Positions 54,986 through 63,819 of a stretch of DNA of 64,000 nucleotides are shown one piece after another. The DNA is from Fusibacter_A sp965140735 (GTDB taxonomy: Bacteria; Bacillota; Clostridia; Peptostreptococcales; Acidaminobacteraceae): assembly GCA_965140735.1 (NCBI GenBank), contig OZ223306.1:2666001-2730000 (forward strand), in the 5' to 3' direction. The notes beneath the pieces were generated by a model that saw only the letters and a program-made list of their open reading frames with translations, made no database searches and had not been told where the DNA came from. The translations under genes were made by a program, and so were the position numbers. Numbering within the stretch: position 1 is the first letter of the stretch; every line of letters starts with the position of its first letter.

Positions 54986-55795
54986 TTACAAAATACTATT
55001 TAACACTTCAAATCCAAGAAATGTGTATGCCATACTCATAAAAGTGCCTAACAAATAATACTCTGAGAATATTTTACTATCCATCATTTTAAATCGTGCT
55101 AAAGATTTTATTGCAATTATAAAACCTATAGATGGTAATTGATTTGTAAAAAGGAAAATGAGTATCAGTATGCGTTCTAAGATACCGATCCATTTGCCCG
55201 TTTTTACTTCATCAATAAATTCATGTTCACCTTGGTTAAGATTTTCTTTAAATTTATTGTTTAACAAAGTGCCATAATCATTTACGTTTTCATAAATTAT
55301 ATTGAATAACAACGGAATAAAATAAGCCCCCGAAAATGCAACATATACCGTTATGAAAATTGTTTTCAAATTTGCATAACTAATGCCTTTATTCAAGAAA
55401 ATTTCATTTTTAAAGTATTCATTAAATGCATTAAAATTCAACGTTACACTATTTGCAATTGCAAGTATGATTATTATATGTAGAAACTGACTCGTTATAA
55501 AAAATCCAAGTCGATAATAATTAACGAACTCCGTCTCCTGTATTACACTTAGAAATTTTTCTTTTATAAAATCTAGAATTAAATGTATTATTATTATTAG
55601 AATTATACTTTCAAGTACTTTATCAATACAAATTGACTCAACAAATATAATAATTGGCAATGACGTTCCAAATAGGACTAAAGCATGCTTAATATACCCC
55701 CATTTATTCATATTCGATTTTTCTTTTATCATTTTTTCAGTTTGTAACATAAAGTCTGAAAGCGTATGTGAAATCAACATGAGTATTGTTAACAT
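54986..55795 (-). CDS. DUF3307 multi-pass membrane protein
   Basis: A 269-residue membrane protein with about six or seven helices. The N-terminal segment HTLSDFMLQTEKMIKEKS with the following KHALVLFG and IHLILDFIKEKF segments is the DUF3307 pattern. Its function is unknown. The ATG overlaps the satD stop by one base (TAATG), with AGGAG inside satD, so the two are translationally coupled. SatD and DUF3307 genes are commonly neighbours, which suggests a functional pair in which this is the membrane component. Confidence 0.8.
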   Translation of the reverse strand: MLTILMLISHTLSDFMLQTEKMIKEKSNMNKWGYIKHALVLFGTSLPIIIFVESICIDKVLESIILIIIIHLILDFIKEKFLSVIQETEFVNYYRLGFFITSQFLHIIIILAIANSVTLNFNAFNEYFKNEIFLNKGISYANLKTIFITVYVAFSGAYFIPLLFNIIYENVNDYGTLLNNKFKENLNQGEHEFIDEVKTGKWIGILERILILIFLFTNQLPSIGFIIAIKSLARFKMMDSKIFSEYYLLGTFMSMAYTFLGFEVLNSIL

Positions 55796-56655
55796 TAGAT
55801 CATTCTCCTTCTAATTTCTATTAGCCTTATTATCGTTTTAAACGCCTTCATAATTGAATCAATATTTGAACTATTTAATCTATCATAATAGCTTGTTTTA
55901 CTGATACCTATTTTTGATATCGTCTCGTGCATACTTACTTTTGATAACTCAGCTTTAATCACCTCCCATTGCTTATCCGTTACCTTACTGATGCTTTCAT
56001 TTATCAATGGAAGTATATCATTACACATCTGATCAATAGAGCTATTATCACTAATAATGAGTCCCTCATAATCTTTTGCTTTTTTTAATTTTATCAACTG
56101 ATCCCTTGCATTCCAAAATATAGGGCCATTCATTTCCCAAGAATTACGCTTCAAATCTTCTTCAATATTGCCAATACCCATACCATATCTTACCTTAAAC
56201 GGTTGCAGAAAGCTTAATGTGAGTATAAATAATTCTCCAATAGTTTCATCAAAATTACAAAGAATTTGTATTTCATCACCTTGTGAAATATAGTAACTTC
56301 TATTATAATTATACACACTTTTAATAACTGCATTTAAGGCTTCCACTTTTTGATTCAGACATTTATTGAATTCATTATAAGCCATATTAGAAGATTTTAT
56401 TATATCCATTGTCATCACAATGTATTCTTTATCTTCTAACTTCTTCGCATCTACTAATACATATTGTCCTCTCGATACATTCCGAATAATTTTCTTCTTT
56501 TTTAATTCATAAATATGCCAACTTACTGTATTTCTTTTTATTTCACCAAAGACTTCTCTGTAAAATTCATGAAAATCATCTACTGTAATTACATTGGTAT
56601 TTTTAAATTTTCTTTTTAACTCTTCAATATGCAAACGGTTACTATTATCATTCAT
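55795..56655 (-). CDS. SatD-family protein with N-terminal winged-helix domain
   Basis: The start is placed at ATG 56655 (AAGGTGG upstream), giving 286 residues; the longer frame from TTG 56706 has no ribosome site. Residues about 1-70 form a winged helix (NTVSWHIYELKKKKIIRNVSRGQYVLVD is its core, in two parts) like that at the N terminus of AbiEi-type antitoxins. The SatD domain follows, with MTMDIIKSS (Asp84), SQGDEIQI (Asp127), RYGMGIGN and NGPIFWNARDQL. This order of motifs resembles class III nucleotidyl cyclases, with both metal-site aspartates present but the usual Asn/Arg pair not clearly kept. The C terminus has a further helix-turn-helix (HETISKIGISKTSYYDRL). Activity is unknown. 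Confidence 0.75.
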   Translation of the reverse strand: MNDNSNRLHIEELKRKFKNTNVITVDDFHEFYREVFGEIKRNTVSWHIYELKKKKIIRNVSRGQYVLVDAKKLEDKEYIVMTMDIIKSSNMAYNEFNKCLNQKVEALNAVIKSVYNYNRSYYISQGDEIQILCNFDETIGELFILTLSFLQPFKVRYGMGIGNIEEDLKRNSWEMNGPIFWNARDQLIKLKKAKDYEGLIISDNSSIDQMCNDILPLINESISKVTDKQWEVIKAELSKVSMHETISKIGISKTSYYDRLNSSNIDSIMKAFKTIIRLIEIRRRMI

Positions 56656-56713
56656 TAAAATCACCACCTTCTCAATAAGCGTATCATATCTATTGAACAA
56701 TTCCAAGAAAATT

Positions 56714-56797
56714 CCGGGTTAAAACCCGTTCAAAGGTTTTTCCGGGTTTTAACCCGGACAAAGGCTTTTCCGTATTATGAACCGGAACAATTGATCT
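56714..56797. promoter_or_regulatory. Three palindromic 28-bp direct repeats upstream of satD
   Basis: Palindromes CCGGGTTAAAACCCG (56714), CCGGGTTTTAACCCGG (56742) and the diverged CCGTATTATGAACCGG (56770) start exactly 28 bp apart, joined by similar AAAGG(T/C)TTTT linkers. They stand just upstream of satD, whose winged helix is a natural candidate ligand. The G+C-rich boxes contrast with the AT-rich surroundings. Confidence 0.75.
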
Positions 56798-56803
56798 TTA
56801 ACA

Positions 56804-56842
56804 CAAAAAGATCCAACAAGACTTAATCATCTCATTGGATCT
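56804..56842 (-). terminator. Terminator of the groES-groEL operon
   Basis: On the minus strand AGATCCAA pairs with TTGGATCT and is followed by TTTTTGTG. It lies about 260 bp after groEL, so the repeats in between are transcribed. Confidence 0.7.
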
Positions 56843-56880
56843 CATTATTAAAATATATAATCTATTCAGCGCGGACTCCG

Positions 56881-56937
56881 CAAACTGCCTTGAGTAGCAG
56901 TTCTTTAGAAAGGTAATCCACAGCGCAGCGAGGACTC
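56881..56937. repeat. 57-bp direct repeat downstream of groEL, unit 1
   Basis: Starts CAAACTGCCTTGAGTAG and ends GAGGACTC. It matches 57012-57068 with about five differences. A third, partial unit (GAAAGCCAATCCGCAGCGCA) lies at 56974-57005. Confidence 0.75.
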
Positions 56938-57011
56938 ACAATCCTTTAAATGCGAAGCAGTTGATTAGTGTTTGAAAGCCAATCCGCAGCGCAATGAAGA
57001 TCCTTGCCCTT

Positions 57012-57068
57012 CAAACTGCCTTGAGTAGTAGTTCTTTAGAAAGGCAATCCGCAGCGCAGTGAGGACTC
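57012..57068. repeat. 57-bp direct repeat downstream of groEL, unit 2
   Basis: Second full unit of the repeat at 56881-56937, ending about 30 bp after the groEL stop. Together the units fill most of the transcribed 3' region. No coding potential is seen. Confidence 0.75.
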
Positions 57069-57096
57069 TTGGCTTGAAAATACTGATGAACTGCGC

Positions 57097-58736
57097 CTAC
57101 ATCATGCCGCCCATACCCATGCCGCCGCCCATGCCGCCAGCCATAGCCGCCATGTCATTTTCTTCTTTAATATCTACCACACCAGCTTCAGTTGTTAAGA
57201 ACATTGCTGAAATAGATGCCGCATTTTGAAGCGCAGAGCGTGTTACCTTAGTTGGGTCCACAATACCTGCTTTAACCATATTGACATACTCACCTTTAAG
57301 TGCATCAAATCCAATACCAGCCTCTGTATCTTTGACTTTTTCAACAACTACAGAACCTTCAAGTCCAGCATTGAAAGCAATTTGTCTAACTGGCTCTTCA
57401 AGTGCTCTTGCAATAATCAATGCACCTGTTTTTTCATCACCCATTAAGTTTTCTGCCAAAGTAAATATTTTTGAAATTGCTGTAATAAATGCTGTTCCAC
57501 CACCAGGCACAATACCTTCTTCAACAGCAGCACGTGTTGCGTTAAGTGCATCTTCTATTCTTAGTTTTTTCTCTTTCATTTCAACTTCAGTTGCAGCACC
57601 CACTTGGATCACAGCAACACCACCTGCAAGTTTTGCAAGTCTCTCTTGTAATTTTTCTCGATCAAATTCAGATGTAGTTTCATCAAGTTGCATTTTGATT
57701 TGACCCACTCTTTCGTCGATAAGTGATTTTTCACCAAGACCGTCGATGATTGTTGTATTATCTTTATCAATTTTAACTGATTTTGCACGACCTAGCATAT
57801 CAAGTGTCGTTGTTTTAAGATCATAACCAAGCTCTTCTGAAATCACAATACCACCTGTTAAAATTGCAATATCTTGAAGCATTGCTTTTCTTCTATCGCC
57901 AAAACCAGGTGCTTTTACTGCAACACAGTCAAATGTACCTCTAAGCTTATTGACAATTAAAGTTGTTAAAGCTTCGCCTTCAATATCTTCAGCAATAATC
58001 AATAATTTACCACCACCTTGAACAATTTGTTCAAGTACTGGTAAAATATCTTGAATATTTGTAATTTTTTTATCTGTAATCATAATGTATGGATTTTCAA
58101 GAAGTGCAACCATTTTTTCAGGATCAGTTACCATGTAGTGTGATAAATAACCTCTGTCAAACTGCATTCCCTCAACCACTTCAAGTTGGGTTGTATTTGT
58201 CTTAGACTCTTCAACAGTGATAACACCATCTTTGCCCACTTTTTCCATTGCTTCCGAAATAATAGCACCAACAGTACGATCTGCTGCGGAAATAGAAGCA
58301 ACATCTTCGATATCTTTTTTATTTTCAATAAGAATACTTTCGCTTTTAATCACATCTACTGCCACAGATACTGCTTTTTCGATACCTGTTTGAGAATCAT
58401 TGGATTAGCACCAGCTGCTACGTTTTTTAAACCTTCTCTGATAATAGCTTGCGCTAAGAGTGTTGCAGTCGTTGTACCATCACCAGCAACGTCATTTGTC
58501 TTAGTTGCTACTTCTTTAACCAGTTGAGCACCCATGTTCTCATATGCATCTTCAAGTTCAATTTCTCTTGCGATTGTCACACCATCATTTGTAATGAGAG
58601 GTGAGCCATATTTTTTGTCTAAAATAACATTACGACCTTTTGGTCCTAAAGTAACTTTAACTGTATTTGCTAATTTATCAACACCTGCTTCTAATTTTTT
58701 ACGAACATCTTCACCAAATTTAATGTCTTTAGCCAT
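57097..58736 (-). pseudogene. groEL: Chaperonin GroEL, split by a one-base frameshift
   Basis: Two frames, 58736-58356 (N-terminal 126 residues) and 58365-57097 (422 residues), together make a full-length chaperonin. The first begins AKDIKFGEDVRKKLEAGVDKL and has the ATP-binding GPKGRNVILDK and DGTTTATLLAQ; the second ends in the GGM-rich tail. At about 58383-58392 one base is missing: ANPMILKQ should continue as GIEKAVSVAVDVI. GroEL is normally essential, so either the sequence has an error here or another copy exists elsewhere. It follows groES by 28 bp, under CIRCE control. Confidence 0.9.
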
Positions 58737-58764
58737 GTTTTATTCCTCCTATATCAAGCTTAGA

Positions 58765-59022
58765 TTACTCTAAAATTGCTAAAATGTCTTCAATCTCACA
58801 GATTGTCAACTCTTCATTATCCACTTTAATTTCAGTACCAACATATTTTTTAAATACCACTTTATCGCCGACCTTTACTTCGTCAACTTCTTTTCCAATT
58901 GCAAGGATTTCAGCCAATTGTGGCTTTTCTTTTGCTTGAGATGGTAACACAATACCACTTGCAGTTTTTTCTTCTGCCTCTAATTTTTTAATAATGACTC
59001 TGTTCCCTAATGGTTTTAACAT
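58765..59022 (-). CDS. groES: Co-chaperonin GroES
   Basis: An 85-residue protein that caps the GroEL ring. ATG 59022 is chosen because GAGGAGG precedes it; an upstream ATG at 59043 lacks a ribosome site. The mobile loop EEKTASGIVLP is intact, and KVGDKVVFKKYVGTEI and EDILAILE match the family. It is about nine residues shorter than the usual 94, the gap falling at the roof loop between LAIGKEV and DEVKVGD. First gene of the CIRCE-controlled operon. Confidence 0.96.
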   Translation of the reverse strand: MLKPLGNRVIIKKLEAEEKTASGIVLPSQAKEKPQLAEILAIGKEVDEVKVGDKVVFKKYVGTEIKVDNEELTICEIEDILAILE

Positions 59023-59128
59023 AAAATTGCCTCCTCTAAACATTCAAATTACATATTCCTCTAAATCATTTGCCATTACCAAAGTATGCAAATTGCAATC
59101 GATAACTCTTTATTTAGAGCACATTCTC

Positions 59129-59157
59129 ATCATAATACAACTGATCTAAAAAATCAA
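59129..59157 (-). promoter_or_regulatory. Predicted promoter of groES-groEL
   Basis: On the minus strand a TTGATT -35 (59152-59157) and TATGAT -10 (59129-59134) are 17 bp apart. The CIRCE element lies immediately upstream. Confidence 0.65.
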
Positions 59158-59162
59158 GCGTT

Positions 59163-59189
59163 TTAGCACTCATTTTAACAGAGTGCTAA
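59163..59189. promoter_or_regulatory. CIRCE element (HrcA operator)
   Basis: A perfect TTAGCACTC - 9 bp - GAGTGCTAA. HrcA repressor binds this inverted repeat and releases it under heat stress. It stands just upstream of the groES -35. Confidence 0.97.
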
Positions 59190-59211
59190 CAATTTAACAA
59201 TTTGTTCAAAT

Positions 59212-60438
59212 TTACCCCTCATTCATCATTTTTGAAGCCATAATTACTGACTCTAAATAGAGTTGATTGATTACTGAGTATTCCACTTGATGACGTGAGG
59301 TAATTTCTATAATCATATCCCAATTGCCCTTTTCATAATACTTGAGCAAACGAAGCAAATCATGAAAATGATTTTTAACCCCCATGAGAGCACCTTTCAC
59401 ATCATCTTTAAGCGGTAATTGTTCTAGGACTTCAAACAATGGTTTTTCCATGATGGTGTCAATAAGAGAAAAGAGCCCCAATAAAAACGATTCCATTTCT
59501 CGCTTCTCAAGGCCAAAATACGGAGATACCTGCTCTGAAAAAATAGCTCTGATCAAAGAGACTTTTATGATCTCATCTGGCTTCTCAGAACTGACATCTC
59601 TAAGCATAATAAGAGTTACCCATTTTCTAATCTCATTTAATCCAAGCATTGTCAGAGCATGACTAATACTTGTAATTTCACTGCTCCTATAAAATGCAGG
59701 TGAATTTATGAGTCTCAACAGTTTGTATGTCAAAGACATATCACTTTTTACGATTGTGGCTAGTCTCTCAAAACTGGGCTCATCATTAACAGTCTCTTTT
59801 AAAATTTCCATATAATTAAAGGTACCCACATTGATGCCCTTGCTTTTGCAAACCACTGGCTTCTCAAAGAAAAAGCCTTGAAAAAAGCTATACCCTAAGC
59901 TCACTGCTTCTTCAAAATCCTTATAGGTTTCAACCTTCTCAGCCAATAGTTTGATGCCTCTAATCTTATACTTATCTGCTACTATTTTTCGCCCTTCAGA
60001 TTTTAGTACCAAAAAATCAACTTTGATAATATCTACATAAGGCATAATTTTATCAAATTTCTCATCATCGACAAAGTCATCAAGTGCAATAGTGTAGCCT
60101 TTGCCCTTTAAAAACTGAATCTTTTCCACAAATCTATCATCCACATCTACCGTTTCAAGAATTTCTATAGTCAACGATTCTTCTGGTATTAAGAGTGGCA
60201 AATCTTCCATAAGGAGATTTTTAGTAAAATTAATAAAGGCTTTTTTGCCATTTGTAAGCCCTTCTATCCCAAAATTTACAAGTGCATCTGATACAACCGT
60301 TGTGGTTGCCACATCACCATCATATGCCCCATCGTATACATTTTTTACCCCTTGACGATATAAAATTTCATATGCAATCACTTGCTTTTTAATATTGAAG
60401 ATAGGTTGTCTTGCTAAAAATACGTCCATTGTTTTCAT
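59212..60438 (-). CDS. EAL-HDOD signalling protein (YuxH-type)
   Basis: A 408-residue protein with an N-terminal EAL-type domain (residues about 1-200) and a C-terminal HDOD domain (about 205-400). The EAL signature is altered (YEILYR instead of EAL-x-R), and the acidic metal ligands are only partly kept (ALDDF, KVDFLVL), so c-di-GMP hydrolysis is doubtful; it may bind the nucleotide or act as a scaffold. The HDOD part includes SLTYKLLRLINSPAFY and ISHALTMLGLNEIRKW. The start overlaps the glycosylase stop by 4 nt, so the two are coupled. Confidence 0.9.
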   Translation of the reverse strand: MKTMDVFLARQPIFNIKKQVIAYEILYRQGVKNVYDGAYDGDVATTTVVSDALVNFGIEGLTNGKKAFINFTKNLLMEDLPLLIPEESLTIEILETVDVDDRFVEKIQFLKGKGYTIALDDFVDDEKFDKIMPYVDIIKVDFLVLKSEGRKIVADKYKIRGIKLLAEKVETYKDFEEAVSLGYSFFQGFFFEKPVVCKSKGINVGTFNYMEILKETVNDEPSFERLATIVKSDMSLTYKLLRLINSPAFYRSSEITSISHALTMLGLNEIRKWVTLIMLRDVSSEKPDEIIKVSLIRAIFSEQVSPYFGLEKREMESFLLGLFSLIDTIMEKPLFEVLEQLPLKDDVKGALMGVKNHFHDLLRLLKYYEKGNWDMIIEITSRHQVEYSVINQLYLESVIMASKMMNEG

Positions 60439-61292
60439 TTTCTATCACCGACCCCCTTCTTGCTTTCTCTCATATAATAAAAAAGGAACTGTTGTGCATA
60501 ACCACCATATTCGGTGAAGTATTGATCTACAAACGCCTTATATGCTCTCGGTTGATCTTCAATGTTATAAAAACTCTGCAACAATTTTTTGACCCATGTA
60601 TCTATTGGAAAAGCTTGCTTATGATTCAAGCTAAAGAGAAGCACACAGTCAGCGACTTTCTCCCCAACACCGTAAAACTTCATTAATTCTGCTTTTGCAC
60701 TCATGTAAGTGTCCTGTTTATATAAAGATATATCGATTTGTTCATCCATAATCCGCTTAGCCGCTAGAGATACAGCCTTTGCTCTATACCCTATGCCTTT
60801 GACAATCAAATCTTCGATTTCAGCCTCTGCAAGTGACTCCACAGTTGGGAAACTATAATAAGGACGTCCCTTATACTCCCCAATATATGTCCCAAATTTT
60901 TGAGAGAGTGCTTCTACGCTCATTTTAATTTTAGGAATGTTGTTATTTGCGGAAATAATAAAGGTAATCAAGGTTTCAAAAGGATCTTGATTCAATAATC
61001 TCAACCCTTTATAAGCTAAGATTGAAGCTTCCAAATAATGATCTTTTTCTGATAAGACCTTTAAAATTTCATTGTAATTTGCATTTTCATCAAAATAATT
61101 GTTTATAAACTCGTCTGAAATAGGCGCAAGAGCCTTTTCAACTTTTATATCGTATTCTAATCCAAGATCTGTAATGCTAATAATTGCGCCATTGACGACA
61201 CCAACATATTGATGCGCCACTTTTGTCCACCTAAAACACTGCCCACATTCCAGTGTAAAAATAGGGTTAAAATTATCTGATTTTAAAAACAT
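60435..61292 (-). CDS. ogg: 8-oxoguanine DNA glycosylase
   Basis: A 285-residue repair glycosylase/lyase of the OGG1 type. The N-terminal segment FTLECGQCFRWTK is typical of OGG proteins. The helix-hairpin-helix GVGEKVADCVLLFSL is followed by the catalytic lysine/aspartate region FPIDTWVKKLL. It removes oxidised guanine from DNA. GGGAGG precedes the ATG. It is cotranscribed with the EAL-HDOD gene; a functional link is not obvious. Confidence 0.92.
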   Translation of the reverse strand: MFLKSDNFNPIFTLECGQCFRWTKVAHQYVGVVNGAIISITDLGLEYDIKVEKALAPISDEFINNYFDENANYNEILKVLSEKDHYLEASILAYKGLRLLNQDPFETLITFIISANNNIPKIKMSVEALSQKFGTYIGEYKGRPYYSFPTVESLAEAEIEDLIVKGIGYRAKAVSLAAKRIMDEQIDISLYKQDTYMSAKAELMKFYGVGEKVADCVLLFSLNHKQAFPIDTWVKKLLQSFYNIEDQPRAYKAFVDQYFTEYGGYAQQFLFYYMRESKKGVGDRK

Positions 61293-61413
61293 ATTGCCTC
61301 CCTAATCATTGGTAACATTATATCTTAAATGGATTAAAATAGCCACAGCATCAAATGAAAAAGCACCTTAACCGCCCCCTTAATTGAAACGATTAAAATG
61401 CTTTAATACGATT

Positions 61414-62772
61414 TTAACACTCTATGAAATTTAAAATTGCTTTTTTTGCATCAAGGTATAAATCATTTTCAGATACACCTACCAAATGGCTATTGGTTAC
61501 CAATAACGCCCCATTTACAAGCGTATGGCAAACATCTCGACTTGAGGCATTGTATACAATTTGAGCATAGACGTTCTCAGCATTCAACGGTACCATCATC
61601 GATTCAAACTTATCGATGCGCAGCGTAATGAGATCTGCACGTTTACCTTCTACCACACTGCCAATCTCTGAGGCCTTTCCAAGTGCTTCAGCTGCTTTTA
61701 TAGTTGCCATCTCAAAGACACTTTTAGCGTTCATTATAGTAGAGTCGAGCTGATGTCCTTTGTGAATTAGGGCAGCCATACGCATTTCCATAAATACATT
61801 GAGCTCGTTGTTACAAGGACTACCATCCGCACCTAAAGTCACCTTTGCACCTCTTTGCATCATTTCATGAACAGGTGCAAATCCTGATGCCAATTTCATA
61901 TTCGAACTCGGACAATGTGATATGATCGTTTCTGAATCGATTAGATGCTGTATTTCTAAATCACTTAAATGAATACAATGTGCCAAGATCACATGCTTAC
62001 CTAAAAAACCAATCTTCTTTAAGTATTCAATGTTCTCCATGCCTGTTCGTTTTCTTACAATCGCAATTTCACCTTTGTTTTCTGAGGCATGTGTGTGAAG
62101 TCTTACGCCGTAGGTCTTGCTCATTTTAACACTTGCTTTAAGTAATGCCTCAGAGCAAGAAACCACAAATCTAGGCGCAAGTGCATATTCAATTAAGCCA
62201 TTATTCGTTTGATGCCATTTTTTAATCAATCTCTCACTTTCAGCAAGGGATGCTTCTAAACTTTCCATGAGCCCTTTTGGGACGCCTTCATTATAGTCCA
62301 TCATGCATTTTCCGCTGATGGCACGTATACCCATTTCCTTCAAAGCTTCAAAGCTTGATTCCGTATGATTGACTGTTTCCATGTTGACAATTGTCGTTGT
62401 GCCCCCCTTTAAGAGTTCACCAATCCCAACTTTTGAAGAAATATAGTTCGTCTCTGCTGTATGTGCAGCTTCTGATGGCCAAATTTTTGTCTGTAACCAA
62501 TCCATTAACTGCAAATCATCTCCTAGACCTTTAAAAAGCGTCTGTGTCAAATGCGTGTGTGTTTGTATTAATCCGGGCAATATCAGTTGCCCTGTACAAT
62601 CTATAAACGCTTCAAATTCATTAAGTTCTTTTTTTAAATCTTCTACATTTTCAAATGGATCGTGCTTGACTACTCTTTCTATTATTTCACCATTGATTAT
62701 GACACTACCATAAAATACTTCCCTATTATAATTCATGGTCACAATTAGACCATTCCCCAGTACTCTTTTCAT
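61414..62772 (-). CDS. Amidohydrolase, MTA/SAH-deaminase-like
   Basis: A 452-residue metal-dependent deaminase of the amidohydrolase superfamily. Metal ligands appear as HTH (72-74), HTHASE and the aspartate in LGADGSPCNN; AHCIHLSD holds a further histidine. The segment LFKGLGDDLQLMDWLQTKIWPSE is the hallmark of the MtaD/TrzA-AtzB group, whose members deaminate methylthioadenosine or S-adenosylhomocysteine, guanine or related heterocycles. Substrate is therefore probable but not certain. GGAG precedes the ATG. Confidence 0.88.
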   Translation of the reverse strand: MKRVLGNGLIVTMNYNREVFYGSVIINGEIIERVVKHDPFENVEDLKKELNEFEAFIDCTGQLILPGLIQTHTHLTQTLFKGLGDDLQLMDWLQTKIWPSEAAHTAETNYISSKVGIGELLKGGTTTIVNMETVNHTESSFEALKEMGIRAISGKCMMDYNEGVPKGLMESLEASLAESERLIKKWHQTNNGLIEYALAPRFVVSCSEALLKASVKMSKTYGVRLHTHASENKGEIAIVRKRTGMENIEYLKKIGFLGKHVILAHCIHLSDLEIQHLIDSETIISHCPSSNMKLASGFAPVHEMMQRGAKVTLGADGSPCNNELNVFMEMRMAALIHKGHQLDSTIMNAKSVFEMATIKAAEALGKASEIGSVVEGKRADLITLRIDKFESMMVPLNAENVYAQIVYNASSRDVCHTLVNGALLVTNSHLVGVSENDLYLDAKKAILNFIEC

Positions 62773-62871
62773 CTTTCAACTCCATATCTGATTTTATATA
62801 TCTATTCACACTATAAGTTTATAAGATATTAGCTTGGAGTTCATTATAAAAACCTTCCAATTCAATTACCG

Positions 62872-63819
62872 TTATTTGGTATTTTTTTGTCTCTGATGAA
62901 TCTCTCTTACAGGTCTTAATAAATCTGGGTATCTCATAGACTTCATCTTAGGAAATGCGCGATATAGCCTTAAATCATAAATTTTCTCTGCAAGTTCTGC
63001 TTTAACATTTGCGGCTTCAGCTTGTTTCTTTTCAATTGCATCTTTTAGGTTATATTCTACAAAATCTAGACGTTCTTTAACTTCATGTTCAATTTTTTCT
63101 TTTAGATCCTCATTGAAATCTTCAAACTCTTCCATTTTACCTTTGAGATCAGCCGAAATGGCCTGACGTTTCACTTCAAAATCACCTCGAACGCGTTCAA
63201 TATCTTGACGTATCGGCAGACTAATTCTCTCTATATCGTTTTTAAACTGTGCGCTAAGTCTTTCAAGTTCTAAAATTAAGTTTCTAAGGTCAATCATACC
63301 TCTAACGGTTTTATAGCCATCAATCACAAAATAGAGCATCAAAATGCTACCTATACTCACATACATTGATCCTTGCAAATACGACAGTCCTTCCATGACC
63401 AAGGGATTAACAATTTTAACCACAAATACACCGATTGCCCCCCAATAAATTGAAAACCTTAAACAGATGTACCCTGACACATTGAACTTTCTATCAGAAT
63501 AATCCCACCACTTGGCATGAAACATCTTCTCTAAAAAGTATCCCGTGAGCCACTCAATAATCGATGTAACCAAAAGTACAATTAAAAACATCTCTAATAA
63601 GCCCAACACGCCGCTCGACATCACGTAACGGCTAAAAACTTCAACAATATTGATAATCGCTACTGCACCTACACCATAAATAGGACAAAATGGGCCATAT
63701 AAAAAGCCTCTATTAATCCATCTGTGCTCCTTGTAATACGCATAAATAACTTCTGTAACCCAACCAATAAAAGCATATGATACAAATACTAAAAAGACTG
63801 TTATAAAATTTGTGACCAT
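62872..63819 (-). CDS. CmpB-like membrane protein (putative ABC transporter permease family) with coiled-coil tail
   Basis: A 315-residue protein starting at ATG 63819 (CGGAGG upstream); a longer frame to 63924 lacks a ribosome site. The N-terminal 165 residues have about five membrane helices with the family pattern FIGWVTEVIY, NRGFLYGPFCPIYG and FHAKWWDYSDRKFNVSGYIC. The remaining 140 residues are charged and form a long cytoplasmic coiled coil. The family is annotated as putative ABC permease but its role is not established; no ATPase gene is adjacent. The 181 bp from 63820 to the window end show no gene. Confidence 0.8.
   Translation of the reverse strand: MVTNFITVFLVFVSYAFIGWVTEVIYAYYKEHRWINRGFLYGPFCPIYGVGAVAIINIVEVFSRYVMSSGVLGLLEMFLIVLLVTSIIEWLTGYFLEKMFHAKWWDYSDRKFNVSGYICLRFSIYWGAIGVFVVKIVNPLVMEGLSYLQGSMYVSIGSILMLYFVIDGYKTVRGMIDLRNLILELERLSAQFKNDIERISLPIRQDIERVRGDFEVKRQAISADLKGKMEEFEDFNEDLKEKIEHEVKERLDFVEYNLKDAIEKKQAEAANVKAELAEKIYDLRLYRAFPKMKSMRYPDLLRPVREIHQRQKNTK

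Noticed and set aside
56714..56797. Possible CRISPR array (three regular repeats of 28-bp period)
   Set aside because: The whole 28-bp period is repeated, with no unique spacers, and no cas genes are nearby. An operator array fits better.
58356..58392. Programmed frameshifting in groEL
   Set aside because: There is no slippery heptamer with a downstream structure, and GroEL is not known to use recoding. Error or mutation is more likely.
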